Shown here piece by piece: positions 44,003 to 52,074 of a stretch of DNA of 64,000 bases. A program made the position numbers and the translations under genes. How positions within the stretch are numbered: the first letter of the stretch is position 1; each line of letters opens with the position of its first letter. The notes under the pieces were generated by a model. The model ran no database searches, was not told where the DNA came from, and saw nothing but the letters and a program-made list of their open reading frames with translations. Origin of the DNA: Pseudomonas frederiksbergensis (GTDB taxonomy: Bacteria; Pseudomonadota; Gammaproteobacteria; Pseudomonadales; Pseudomonadaceae); NCBI RefSeq assembly GCF_900105495.1, contig NZ_FNTF01000002.1, positions 905,501 to 969,500 of the forward strand, in the 5' to 3' direction.

Positions 44003-44869
44003 TCAGTCGTCCAGCGCTTTTACCGATTTAGGCGAAAGCCGCAAACTGCGCAGGCTGCGCTTGACGCTCTTGAGGTGATTGACCAGGCTCGGCCCGCGCG
44101 CCATGGCCACGCCCATTGCCAATACGTCGATCACCACCAGGTGGGCAATGCGCGAGGTCAGCGGCGTATAGATCTCGGTGTCTTCGTGCACATCGATCGC
44201 CAGGTTGACGGTCGACAGTTCGGCCAGCGGTGTCTGGCTCGGGCACAAGGTAATCAGCGAAGCGCCGCTTTCGCGCACCAGATTGGCGGTGATCAACAAA
44301 TCTTTGGAACGCCCGGACTGGGAAATACAGATCGCCACGTCGGTCGGTTTCAACGTGACCGCCGACATCGCTTGCATGTGCGGGTCGGAATACGCCGCCG
44401 CCGTCAGCAGCAAACGGAAGAACTTATGCTGGGCATCGGCCGCCACTGCGCCCGACGCGCCAAAGCCATAGAACTCGACCCGCTGGGCCTGCGACATCAA
44501 CGACACGGCACGCTGCAACTCCACCGGATCAAGCTTCTCGCGAACCTCCATCAGCGTGTGCAGGGTGGTGTCGAAGATTTTCAGGCTGTAGTCAGCGACC
44601 GAGTCGTCTTCATGAATCGCGAACTGACCGAAGCTCGCGCCGGCAGCCAGGCTCTGTGCCAGTTTCAGCTTCAAGTCCTGGAAACCGGAGCAACCGATGG
44701 CGCGACAGAAGCGCACGATGGTCGGCTCGCTGATGCCCACGTTGTGGGCCAGGTCGGCCATGGAGCTGTGCATCACCGCCGCAGGATCAAGCAGCACGTG
44801 GTCGGCGACCTTGAGCTCCGACTTGCGTAAGAGGTGGCGTGACTGGGCGATGTGTTGCAGCAGATTCAA
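44003..44869 (-). CDS. hexR: HexR-like MurR/RpiR-family regulator
   Basis: 288 residues. N-terminal RpiR HTH (about 1-77; SMADLAHNVGISEPTIVRFCRAIGCSGFQDLK) and a SIS sugar-phosphate domain (about 120-250; FYGFGASGAVAADAQHKF, ISQSGRSKDLL). HexR represses glucose catabolism genes and is released by 2-keto-3-deoxy-6-phosphogluconate. A perfect HexR-type palindrome lies about 50 bases upstream, indicating autoregulation. zwf-pgl-eda are not adjacent here, so this may be a second HexR-like paralogue with another target; the neighbouring pyruvate carboxylase is a candidate. Annotation as HexR proper is likely but not certain. Confidence 0.82.
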   Translation of the reverse strand: MNLLQHIAQSRHLLRKSELKVADHVLLDPAAVMHSSMADLAHNVGISEPTIVRFCRAIGCSGFQDLKLKLAQSLAAGASFGQFAIHEDDSVADYSLKIFDTTLHTLMEVREKLDPVELQRAVSLMSQAQRVEFYGFGASGAVAADAQHKFFRLLLTAAAYSDPHMQAMSAVTLKPTDVAICISQSGRSKDLLITANLVRESGASLITLCPSQTPLAELSTVNLAIDVHEDTEIYTPLTSRIAHLVVIDVLAMGVAMARGPSLVNHLKSVKRSLRSLRLSPKSVKALDD

Positions 44870-44915
44870 AGGGCTGGACTCTTTGTTATTGGCAGGTGCC
44901 GGGGATGTAGCACGC

Positions 44916-44932
44916 TTGTAGTTATACTACAT
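44916..44932. promoter_or_regulatory. HexR-type operator
   Basis: TTGTAGTTATACTACAT contains the perfect dyad TGTAGT-TAT-ACTACA and fits the HexR pattern TTGTAGT-N-ACTACAA. It lies 47-63 bases before the regulator ATG. Confidence 0.8.
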
Positions 44933-45004
44933 GAATCGGCTTTTTGCCTGCTCAATGCGTAACTCGATGTCCCCATTTCACGCCACATGCGCTCCATGTA
45001 GCCC

Positions 45005-47878
45005 TTACAAGGGTTTCGCGTCCGCACGCAACAGCGCCGCCAGGCCATCGGCCTCGACCGGGCGACTAATCAAATAGCCCTGCACTTCATCGCAGTGCTC
45101 GGCTTTCAAAAACTCCAACTGTTCTGCCCGCTCCACACCCTCGGCCACCACTTTGAGCGACAAGCCGTGCGCCATGGCAATGATTGCCCGGGTGATCGCC
45201 GCATCCTCGCTACCCTCCCCCAGACCGCGGATAAATGCCTGATCGATCTTCACGTAATCCACAGGGATGCGCTTGAGGTAACTCAGGGACGAATACCCGG
45301 TGCCAAAGTCATCAATCGCCAACTTGACCCCCAAATCACGCAATTGCTGGAAGGTCGCGATGATGTGCTCGACGCTGTCCAGCAACTGGCTTTCGGTGAG
45401 TTCCAGTTCGAGGTAGTGCGGCGCCAGACCGGTTTCCTCCAGCACCTGACGCACCAGGCTGACCAACTTGCCCTGACGCAATTGATGCACCGACAGATTC
45501 ACCGACACCCGAATCGGCGCAAGCCCCTGACGCTGCCACTCGCAGGCTTGCCAGCAGGCCTGACGCAACACGAACTCGCCGATCGGGCCGATCAACCCGG
45601 TTTCCTCGGCCAGGCCAATAAAATCCCCTGGCGGCACACGGCCCATCGTTGGATGATCCCAGCGCACCAGCGCTTCGGCGGCATTCAACCGCCCCGTGGC
45701 GAGGCACAGCTTCGGTTGGTAAAACACCTTCAACTGCTTCTCTTCGATGGCCTTACGCAGCTGGTTTTCCAGCTGCAAACGCTCCAGCGTGCTGGCTTGC
45801 AGGCTGTCGGTGTAAAACTGGAAGTTATTTCCGCCCAAGTGCTTGGCATGCTGCATCGCCATGTTGGACTGATGAACCAGCGCGGAGATTTCTCGCGCGT
45901 TGTCCGGCAACAGACTGATGCCCATGGACGCGCTAACCACCAGTTCATGGCCCTCGACAGTGATCGGCAAACGCAGCTTGGACGACAGTCGGGTCGCCAC
46001 CCGCGCCAGGCTAGACAGGTTGCCGTAGGCATTGAACAAAACGGCAAACTCATCGCCGGACAAGCGAGCGATGGTGTCTGCCTCAGGCAATGCATTGACC
46101 AACCGCCGGGCCATTTTCTGCAAGAGCTGGTCGGCGATTTCATGGCCAAGGCTGTCGTTGAGCAGCTTGAAACGGTCCAGATTGATGTGCAGCAACGCCA
46201 GACTGCGGTAACCGCCCTGGCGCACCCGCTGATGAGCCTCGTTTAGCCGCTCGCGGAACAGTGAACGGTTAGCCAGCCCCGTCAATTCATCGTAATGCGC
46301 CAGGTAACGCATGCGCTCCTCGGATTCGCGCCGGGCCGATAGATCGGCGAAGAAGCCTACGATATGGCTTACATTTCCCCGAGCATCGCGCACCGCGTTC
46401 AGTTGCAACCATTGCGGATACAACTCGCCATTCTTGCGGGTTTCGACCAACTCGCCCTGCCAACTGCCGTGCTGCTCCAGCGCCTGACGAATCGCAGCGT
46501 AGTGTCGGCGAGCATCGCGGCTGCACGGCAACTCGACCACGTTGCGTCCGATCATGTCGTCAGTGTCATAGCCGGTGACCCGGCTGAAGGCCTGATTGAC
46601 CGCGATCAACGCGTAATTCGGATCGAAAATCACGATGCCTTCACTGGCGGCTTCGAACACCGTTGCGGCCAGTTGTTGTTGCTCTTCCAGAGCCTTGCTG
46701 ACGCTGATGTCGCGACGGGTACCGACCATGCGGATCACCCGGCCATTTTCGCCGCGCTCAACCGCCCGACCTCGGTCCTCGATCCAGACCCAATGGCCAT
46801 CGCCGTGGCGGACGCGGTACTCAATCTGATAGTCGTCGCTGCGGCCTTTCAAATGCTCGACCAGCGCGCGCTTGAGCGACGGCAAGTCATCGGGGTGCAG
46901 CCGCGGCTTGAGGTGGCGAAGCATTGCCGTCACGAGTTCCGGTTCCAGGCCAAACAGCTCCTGAAGCTGGGTGTGATGAACTTCGTCGGTTTGCAGGTTC
47001 CAGTCCCACAAGCCCAATTCACTGGCCTTCAACGCCAGGGCGAGACGCGCTTCACTCTTGCTCAGGGCCTGGTTGGCGGCATCCAGTTCCAGGCTGCGCT
47101 GGGCGACGCGGCTTTCCAGCTCGATCTGAATTTGCCGCAACTCGTCTTCGGCACGACGACGCTGGTCGATTTCCTTGGCCAGCTTTTGATTGAGCTGGTC
47201 GCTGCAGTTTTGAGCCTGCTGCAAGTGTTCGATCAGCGCCTGATTCTGGAAGCGCCGTAATAGACCGTTATTGATGAGCCGATTGACCTGCCAGGCGACC
47301 ACACTCAACGCGCCGAGCAAAATCAGACCAAACCAGCCCCAGCCCTGACTTTGTTCATCGCCGCCCCAGAACAGATAGCCAATGGCCGGCAACAGACAAG
47401 GCAAGGTAAAGGACAGGAACGCCGGCAGACTGACGGCATAGGCAACGCTGGCCGAAAGGGCGGCGGCGCCGATCAGGCCGAACACCCAGGCTTGTTGCAT
47501 GAAGTTATCGACGGGCACCAGCGCAATGCCGGCGCCGGCCAGGGTCAGGCCGGTCATGGCCGAACCCAGCAAAAACATGCGGCGCCAGATCGGATGGGCC
47601 TGACGGTTGGGTATCGCCGAATCGAAGGCCGCGACCTGAATCACCCGCAGCGCCACCAGCGACAACAGCCACACCAGCCAGACGCTGACCAGGAAGTAGC
47701 GCTGCGGGCTCCAAAGCAAGCCAGCGCAGACCAGACCGTTGATCAACATGAATAACGTGGGCAGCAACGAGCCCTGATAAAGCAGACGCGTGCGTTCGAC
47801 CGCCATTTCCATGGCGTACTGTTTGCGGATAACCCGGGGTTCCACAACGGGGCCCGACAGGTCGGTGCTGAGGGTCAT
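45005..47878 (-). CDS. Membrane GGDEF/EAL protein with two PAS domains
   Basis: 957 residues from the ATG at 47878; upstream in-frame codons extend to 48034 but look non-coding. Five or six membrane helices (about 35-205) lead into a coiled coil, PAS domains (about 270-390 and 400-515), a GGDEF domain (about 522-690) and an EAL domain (about 700-950). The cyclase signature is LSGDEF, the first Gly replaced by Ser. The EAL domain keeps EALVRW, NLS, ELTES, DDFGTGYSS and KIDQAF, so c-di-GMP phosphodiesterase activity is expected, possibly with GTP sensing by the GGDEF part. It is monocistronic and next to uvrD, as I recall in P. aeruginosa. Confidence 0.9.
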   Translation of the reverse strand: MTLSTDLSGPVVEPRVIRKQYAMEMAVERTRLLYQGSLLPTLFMLINGLVCAGLLWSPQRYFLVSVWLVWLLSLVALRVIQVAAFDSAIPNRQAHPIWRRMFLLGSAMTGLTLAGAGIALVPVDNFMQQAWVFGLIGAAALSASVAYAVSLPAFLSFTLPCLLPAIGYLFWGGDEQSQGWGWFGLILLGALSVVAWQVNRLINNGLLRRFQNQALIEHLQQAQNCSDQLNQKLAKEIDQRRRAEDELRQIQIELESRVAQRSLELDAANQALSKSEARLALALKASELGLWDWNLQTDEVHHTQLQELFGLEPELVTAMLRHLKPRLHPDDLPSLKRALVEHLKGRSDDYQIEYRVRHGDGHWVWIEDRGRAVERGENGRVIRMVGTRRDISVSKALEEQQQLAATVFEAASEGIVIFDPNYALIAVNQAFSRVTGYDTDDMIGRNVVELPCSRDARRHYAAIRQALEQHGSWQGELVETRKNGELYPQWLQLNAVRDARGNVSHIVGFFADLSARRESEERMRYLAHYDELTGLANRSLFRERLNEAHQRVRQGGYRSLALLHINLDRFKLLNDSLGHEIADQLLQKMARRLVNALPEADTIARLSGDEFAVLFNAYGNLSSLARVATRLSSKLRLPITVEGHELVVSASMGISLLPDNAREISALVHQSNMAMQHAKHLGGNNFQFYTDSLQASTLERLQLENQLRKAIEEKQLKVFYQPKLCLATGRLNAAEALVRWDHPTMGRVPPGDFIGLAEETGLIGPIGEFVLRQACWQACEWQRQGLAPIRVSVNLSVHQLRQGKLVSLVRQVLEETGLAPHYLELELTESQLLDSVEHIIATFQQLRDLGVKLAIDDFGTGYSSLSYLKRIPVDYVKIDQAFIRGLGEGSEDAAITRAIIAMAHGLSLKVVAEGVERAEQLEFLKAEHCDEVQGYLISRPVEADGLAALLRADAKPL

Positions 47879-48135
47879 AGGCAATGTTCTTGTTCTTATA
47901 ATGATGAGCATGAGCCCGAAACGTCGACGGAGCATACACAAGCAAATGCCCCGGCCAAACCGCCCCGGATCATAAATAGACCAAAGTATCGACGGCCTGA
48001 CCCCGTGTAAAAGCAGCCAAGCGAGCCCCGCCAACGCTTGCAGCCAGTGACTGACCGGTCGTCCAGCACTTATCTTTCATCGGCTAAAACAATGCAGGGT
48101 TTGCCCGGTGTGACGCCGCCCCCTAGAATGCCCCG

Positions 48136-50319
48136 ATGCGCGATGATCTCTCCCTTCTGCTGAACTCCCTCAACGATGCCCAACGCCAGGCCGTAGCTGC
48201 CCGCGTGGGTCGTCAGTTGGTCCTGGCCGGTGCTGGTTCCGGTAAAACCCGAGTGCTGGTGCACCGTATCGCCTGGTTGATCCAGGTCGAAAACGCCTCC
48301 CCCCACTCAATCCTGTCGGTGACCTTCACCAATAAGGCCGCTGCGGAGATGCGTCACCGCATCGAGCAACTGATGGGTATCAACCCGGCCGGCATGTGGG
48401 TCGGCACCTTCCACGGCCTGGCGCACCGCTTGTTGCGGGCGCACTGGCAGGAAGCCGGCCTGAGCCAGACGTTTCAGATTCTCGACAGCGACGACCAGCA
48501 ACGACTGGTCAAGCGGGTGATCCGCGAGCTGGGCCTGGACGAGCAGCGCTGGCCGGCCCGTCAGGCCCAGTGGTTCATCAACGGGCAGAAAGACGAAGGT
48601 CTGCGCCCGCAACATATTCAAGCCAGCGGCGACCTGTTCCTGGCGACCATGCGCAGCATTTATGAAGCCTACGAGGCCGCGTGCCTGCGCGCTGGCGTGA
48701 TCGACTTCTCCGAACTGCTGCTGCGCGCCCTCGATCTGTGGCGCGATCATCCGGGCTTGCTGGCCCATTACCAAAAGCGCTTCCGGCACATTCTGGTGGA
48801 CGAGTTCCAGGACACCAACGCCGTGCAATACGCCTGGTTGCGGCTGCTGGCCAAGGGCGGCGACAGCCTGATGGTGGTCGGCGACGACGATCAGTCGATC
48901 TACGGCTGGCGCGGCGCGAAAATCGAAAACATTTATCAGTATTCCGACGACTTCCCGGATGCCGAAACCATTCGTCTAGAGCAGAACTACCGCTCCACTG
49001 CCGGGATTCTCAAGGCTGCCAACGCCCTGATCGCCAACAACACGGGACGGATGGGCAAAGAGCTGTGGACCGACGGCGGCGAAGGCGAAGCGATCAATCT
49101 ATACGCCGCGTTCAACGAACACGATGAAGCACGCTACGTGGTGGAAACCATCGAAAGCGCGCTGAAAACCGGCTTGGCCCGCAGCGATATCGCGATTTTG
49201 TACCGCTCCAACGCCCAATCACGCGTTTTGGAAGAAGCCTTGCTACGCGAGCGTATTCCGTACCGCATTTATGGCGGCCAGCGCTTCTTCGAGCGGGCAG
49301 AAATCAAAAACGCCATGGCCTACCTGCGCTTGCTGGAAGGTCGCGGCAACGATGCAGCGCTGGAGCGGGTGATCAACGTTCCCGCCCGCGGTATCGGCGA
49401 GAAAACCGTTGAAGCGATCCGCGACCATGCCCGCCACAGCGATGTGTCGATGTGGGAAGCCATGCGCCTGCTGGTGGCTAACAAAGGCCTGACCGGCCGT
49501 GCGGCCGGCGCGCTGGGCGCATTCATCGAGTTGATCGAGAACCTCGCCGCCAAGTGCATGGATATGCCGCTGCATCTGATGACCCAGACTGTCATCGAGC
49601 AGTCCGGGCTGATCGCCTATCACGAAGCGGAAAAAGGCGAGAAAGGCCAGGCACGGGTAGAAAACCTTGAGGAACTGGTCAGCGCCGCGCGCAACTTCGA
49701 AAATGCTGAAGAAGACGAAGACCTGTCGCCACTGGCGGCGTTCCTCGGTCACGCGTCACTGGAGGCCGGAGATACTCAGGCAGACGAGCATGAAGACAGC
49801 ATTCAGCTGATGACCTTGCACAGTGCCAAGGGCCTGGAATTCCCTTACGTGTTCCTGGTGGGCATGGAAGAAGGCCTGTTCCCGCACAAGATGAGCCTTG
49901 AAGAACCGGGTCGTCTTGAAGAGGAGCGCCGTTTGGCCTACGTCGGAATCACCCGGGCCATGCAGAACCTGGTGATGACCTATGCGGAAACCCGACGCCT
50001 GTACGGCAGCGAGACTTACAACAAGGTGTCGCGTTTCGTACGTGAAGTGCCGAAAGGCCTGATCCAGGAAGTGCGGCTGTCCAACAGTGTCAGCCGTCCG
50101 TTCGGCGGCGGCCAGCAGCAGAGCTCCAGCAGCCTGTTTGGCGGTAGCGAGATCCCGGACACCGGGTTCAGCCTCGGCCAGACCGTACGGCATTCGGTGT
50201 TTGGCGACGGTGTGATCCTGAACTTCGAAGGCGCCGGGGCCCAGGCTCGGGTGCAGGTGAACTTCAGCGAAGGCAGCAAGTGGCTGATGCTGGGTTACGC
50301 GAAGCTGGAAGCGATCTAA
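48136..50319 (+). CDS. uvrD: DNA helicase II UvrD
   Basis: 727 residues, SF1A helicase. Motifs in order: Q motif (LNDAQRQAV), Walker A (GAGSGKTRVL), Walker B (DEFQDTNAVQ), motif III (VGDDDQSIYGWRGA), IV (EQNYRS), V (LMTLHSAKGLEF) and VI (RRLAYVGITRAM). The C-terminal region ends in a Tudor-like domain (LGQTVRHSVFGDGVILNFEG). It unwinds DNA in nucleotide excision and mismatch repair. The ATG at 48136 has only a weak ribosome site. A REP pair follows the stop. Confidence 0.96.
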   Translation: MRDDLSLLLNSLNDAQRQAVAARVGRQLVLAGAGSGKTRVLVHRIAWLIQVENASPHSILSVTFTNKAAAEMRHRIEQLMGINPAGMWVGTFHGLAHRLLRAHWQEAGLSQTFQILDSDDQQRLVKRVIRELGLDEQRWPARQAQWFINGQKDEGLRPQHIQASGDLFLATMRSIYEAYEAACLRAGVIDFSELLLRALDLWRDHPGLLAHYQKRFRHILVDEFQDTNAVQYAWLRLLAKGGDSLMVVGDDDQSIYGWRGAKIENIYQYSDDFPDAETIRLEQNYRSTAGILKAANALIANNTGRMGKELWTDGGEGEAINLYAAFNEHDEARYVVETIESALKTGLARSDIAILYRSNAQSRVLEEALLRERIPYRIYGGQRFFERAEIKNAMAYLRLLEGRGNDAALERVINVPARGIGEKTVEAIRDHARHSDVSMWEAMRLLVANKGLTGRAAGALGAFIELIENLAAKCMDMPLHLMTQTVIEQSGLIAYHEAEKGEKGQARVENLEELVSAARNFENAEEDEDLSPLAAFLGHASLEAGDTQADEHEDSIQLMTLHSAKGLEFPYVFLVGMEEGLFPHKMSLEEPGRLEEERRLAYVGITRAMQNLVMTYAETRRLYGSETYNKVSRFVREVPKGLIQEVRLSNSVSRPFGGGQQQSSSSLFGGSEIPDTGFSLGQTVRHSVFGDGVILNFEGAGAQARVQVNFSEGSKWLMLGYAKLEAI

Positions 50320-50632
50320 AAGCGACCGTCAGGGACATTTCTGTGGGAGCGAGCCTGCTCGCGATGAACGATGACGCGGTGTTTCTGCTATTCCGCGCTG
50401 CAACTATTCGCGAGCAGGCTCGCTCCCACAGTTTGATCGTGCAGCGGCGCTTGTCGCTTTTCCTACAGAACTAATCCACTCGTCCTACAGACCAAAACTA
50501 ACAGGTCTTATTGCGCTGACTGAAGCTGAACACAACCTGTCAGGCAAAAGCCCGAAACACTCTGCCGCTAGCCAGTAACACTCCAGCTGTGCAACATGGC
50601 GCGCGTGCCTTCCACAAATGGGAATTCCCTTT
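50320..50632. other. Intergenic region uvrD / Tim44-like gene
   Basis: 313 bases. The first 110 hold a REP pair (50342-50430). After it, TCCTACAGA is repeated at 50461 and 50483, 22 bases apart, in what is probably the promoter region of the next gene. Nothing else was recognised. Confidence 0.5.
50342..50430. repeat. Paired REP palindrome
   Basis: Arms TGTGGGAGCGAGCCTGCTCG and CGAGCAGGCTCGCTCCCACA are perfectly complementary and lie about 45 bases apart just after the uvrD stop. Confidence 0.85.
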
Positions 50633-51508
50633 ATGAAACGTTTTCTTAGCATCGCCATGGCGTTGTGCATTGGCCTGACGATGAGCCTCGACGCCAATGC
50701 CGCCAAGCGCTTTGGTGGCGGCAAGAGCTCCGGCGCTGCGCCGACTCACCAGACCAGCCAAATGGCTCCTTCTTCTGCCGCAGGTGGTGCTGCCGCCACT
50801 GCGGGCGCGGCCGGTGCCGCGGGCGCTGCCGCCAAGGCCGGCGGCGCTTCGCGCTGGCTCGGCCCTCTGGCCGGCATCGCGGCCGGTGGCCTGCTGGCCT
50901 CCATGTTCATGGGCGATGGCTTCCAGGGCATGCAGATCTTCGACATCCTGATCATGGCGGTCATCGCCTTCCTGGTCTTCCGTTTCATCGCCGCTCGGCG
51001 TCGCAAGCAGCAGGAGCACATGGCTCCAGCTGGCGCCCCGATGCAGCGTGAAGTGTTCGAGCAGAAACCAACGGCCATGGGCTCGATCTTCGGCGGCTCG
51101 GCAGCACCGGTTGCCGCTCGTCCGGTAATCAATGCTCCGGCCTGGTTCAATGAGAACAACTTCATTGAAGCGGCCCGCAACCACTTCCAGTCCCTGCAGC
51201 AGCACTGGGACGCTAACGAAATGGACAAGATCGCCGAGTTCGTGACTCCGCAACTGCTGGAGTTCCTCAAGCGCGAACGTGCCGATCTGGGCGACGGTTT
51301 CCAGTCCACCTACATTGATAACCTCAATGTTCAACTGGACGGCGTGGATGATCGGGCCGACAAGACCATCGCCACCCTGACCTTCACCGGTGTGTCGAAG
51401 ACCTCGCGTTTCGACCAGGGCGAAGTGTTCAGCGAAAGCTGGAACATGGAACGTCCGCAGGGCGAGAACCAGCCTTGGCTGGTCGCCGGTATCCGCCAGA
51501 ACGGCTGA
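50633..51508 (+). CDS. Tim44-domain membrane-associated protein
   Basis: 291 residues from the ATG at 50633; a signal-like segment (MKRFLSIAMALCIGLTMSLD) starts it, which is why I prefer this start to one five codons earlier. An Ala/Gly-rich low-complexity stretch (about 40-75) precedes a hydrophobic Gly/Ala region and a membrane helix (about 103-122; IFDILIMAVIAFLVFRFIA). The C-terminal half (about 165-291) is a Tim44-like domain (AARNHFQSLQQHWDANEMDKI). The bacterial function is not established. A terminator follows 28 bases on. Confidence 0.85.
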   Translation: MKRFLSIAMALCIGLTMSLDANAAKRFGGGKSSGAAPTHQTSQMAPSSAAGGAAATAGAAGAAGAAAKAGGASRWLGPLAGIAAGGLLASMFMGDGFQGMQIFDILIMAVIAFLVFRFIAARRRKQQEHMAPAGAPMQREVFEQKPTAMGSIFGGSAAPVAARPVINAPAWFNENNFIEAARNHFQSLQQHWDANEMDKIAEFVTPQLLEFLKRERADLGDGFQSTYIDNLNVQLDGVDDRADKTIATLTFTGVSKTSRFDQGEVFSESWNMERPQGENQPWLVAGIRQNG

Positions 51509-51536
51509 TCCCCTCCCGCGTTAAGCATGTTGTAAT

Positions 51537-51564
51537 AAAAACCCCAGCCTCGGCTGGGGTTTTC
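51537..51564 (+). terminator. Intrinsic terminator
   Basis: AAAACCCCAGCC and GGCTGGGGTTTT form a stem with a T-run, about 28 bases after the Tim44-like gene. Confidence 0.9.
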
Positions 51565-51645
51565 TATTTCGCGGTTGCATCTATAGCGAGCTACTGTATA
51601 AACCGCCCCAACTAAACCGCGCCATCAAGCAAGAGGATCCCGGAC

Positions 51646-52053
51646 GTGGAAGAAATCATCGAACAACTGCGTGAAGCCAACGAACCGGTACCGGTCCCCT
51701 TGGAGTTACCCGACGAAGATCAACTGGTGGAAATCGAAGAACAGCTGTTCATCGACATTCCGTTTGTCTTCAGGGAGTTTTTGCTGACCGTCAGCGACGT
51801 CGTCTACGGCAGCCTGGAGCCGGTGACCGTTACCGACCCGCAATCCCACACCTACCTGCCGGACGTTGCCGCCAATGCCTGGGATGCGGGTGTTGATCGC
51901 AGCATGATTCCGATCTGCCAGGACGGTGACAACTACTACCTGGTCGAAGAAGACGGCACCGTGGTGCTGTGGTTGGCCGAAGAAGAGCTGATCGCCGAAG
52001 AAACCTGGGAATCGGTATGGCACTGGGCGCGGGACGTCTGGCTGGAAAGCTGA
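51646..52053 (+). CDS. SMI1/KNR4 (SUKH) family protein
   Basis: 135 residues, acidic. The SUKH pattern is visible: LPDEDQLVEIEEQLFIDIPFVFREFLLTVSD at about 20-50, then a beta core (MIPICQDGDNYYLVEEDGTVVLW). The GTG start has AGAGGA about nine bases upstream. SUKH proteins are often immunity factors for secreted toxins, but there is no toxin gene beside it, and this copy appears to be a housekeeping member. It converges with the antiporter gene with 21 bases between. Confidence 0.85.
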   Translation: MEEIIEQLREANEPVPVPLELPDEDQLVEIEEQLFIDIPFVFREFLLTVSDVVYGSLEPVTVTDPQSHTYLPDVAANAWDAGVDRSMIPICQDGDNYYLVEEDGTVVLWLAEEELIAEETWESVWHWARDVWLES

Positions 52054-52074
52054 GACGCCTGACGCGCTACAGGG

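Noticed and set aside
44003..44869. Calling the RpiR-family gene a sugar isomerase
   Set aside because: The SIS domain is fused to an HTH domain and has a HexR-type operator in front, so a regulator is the better call.
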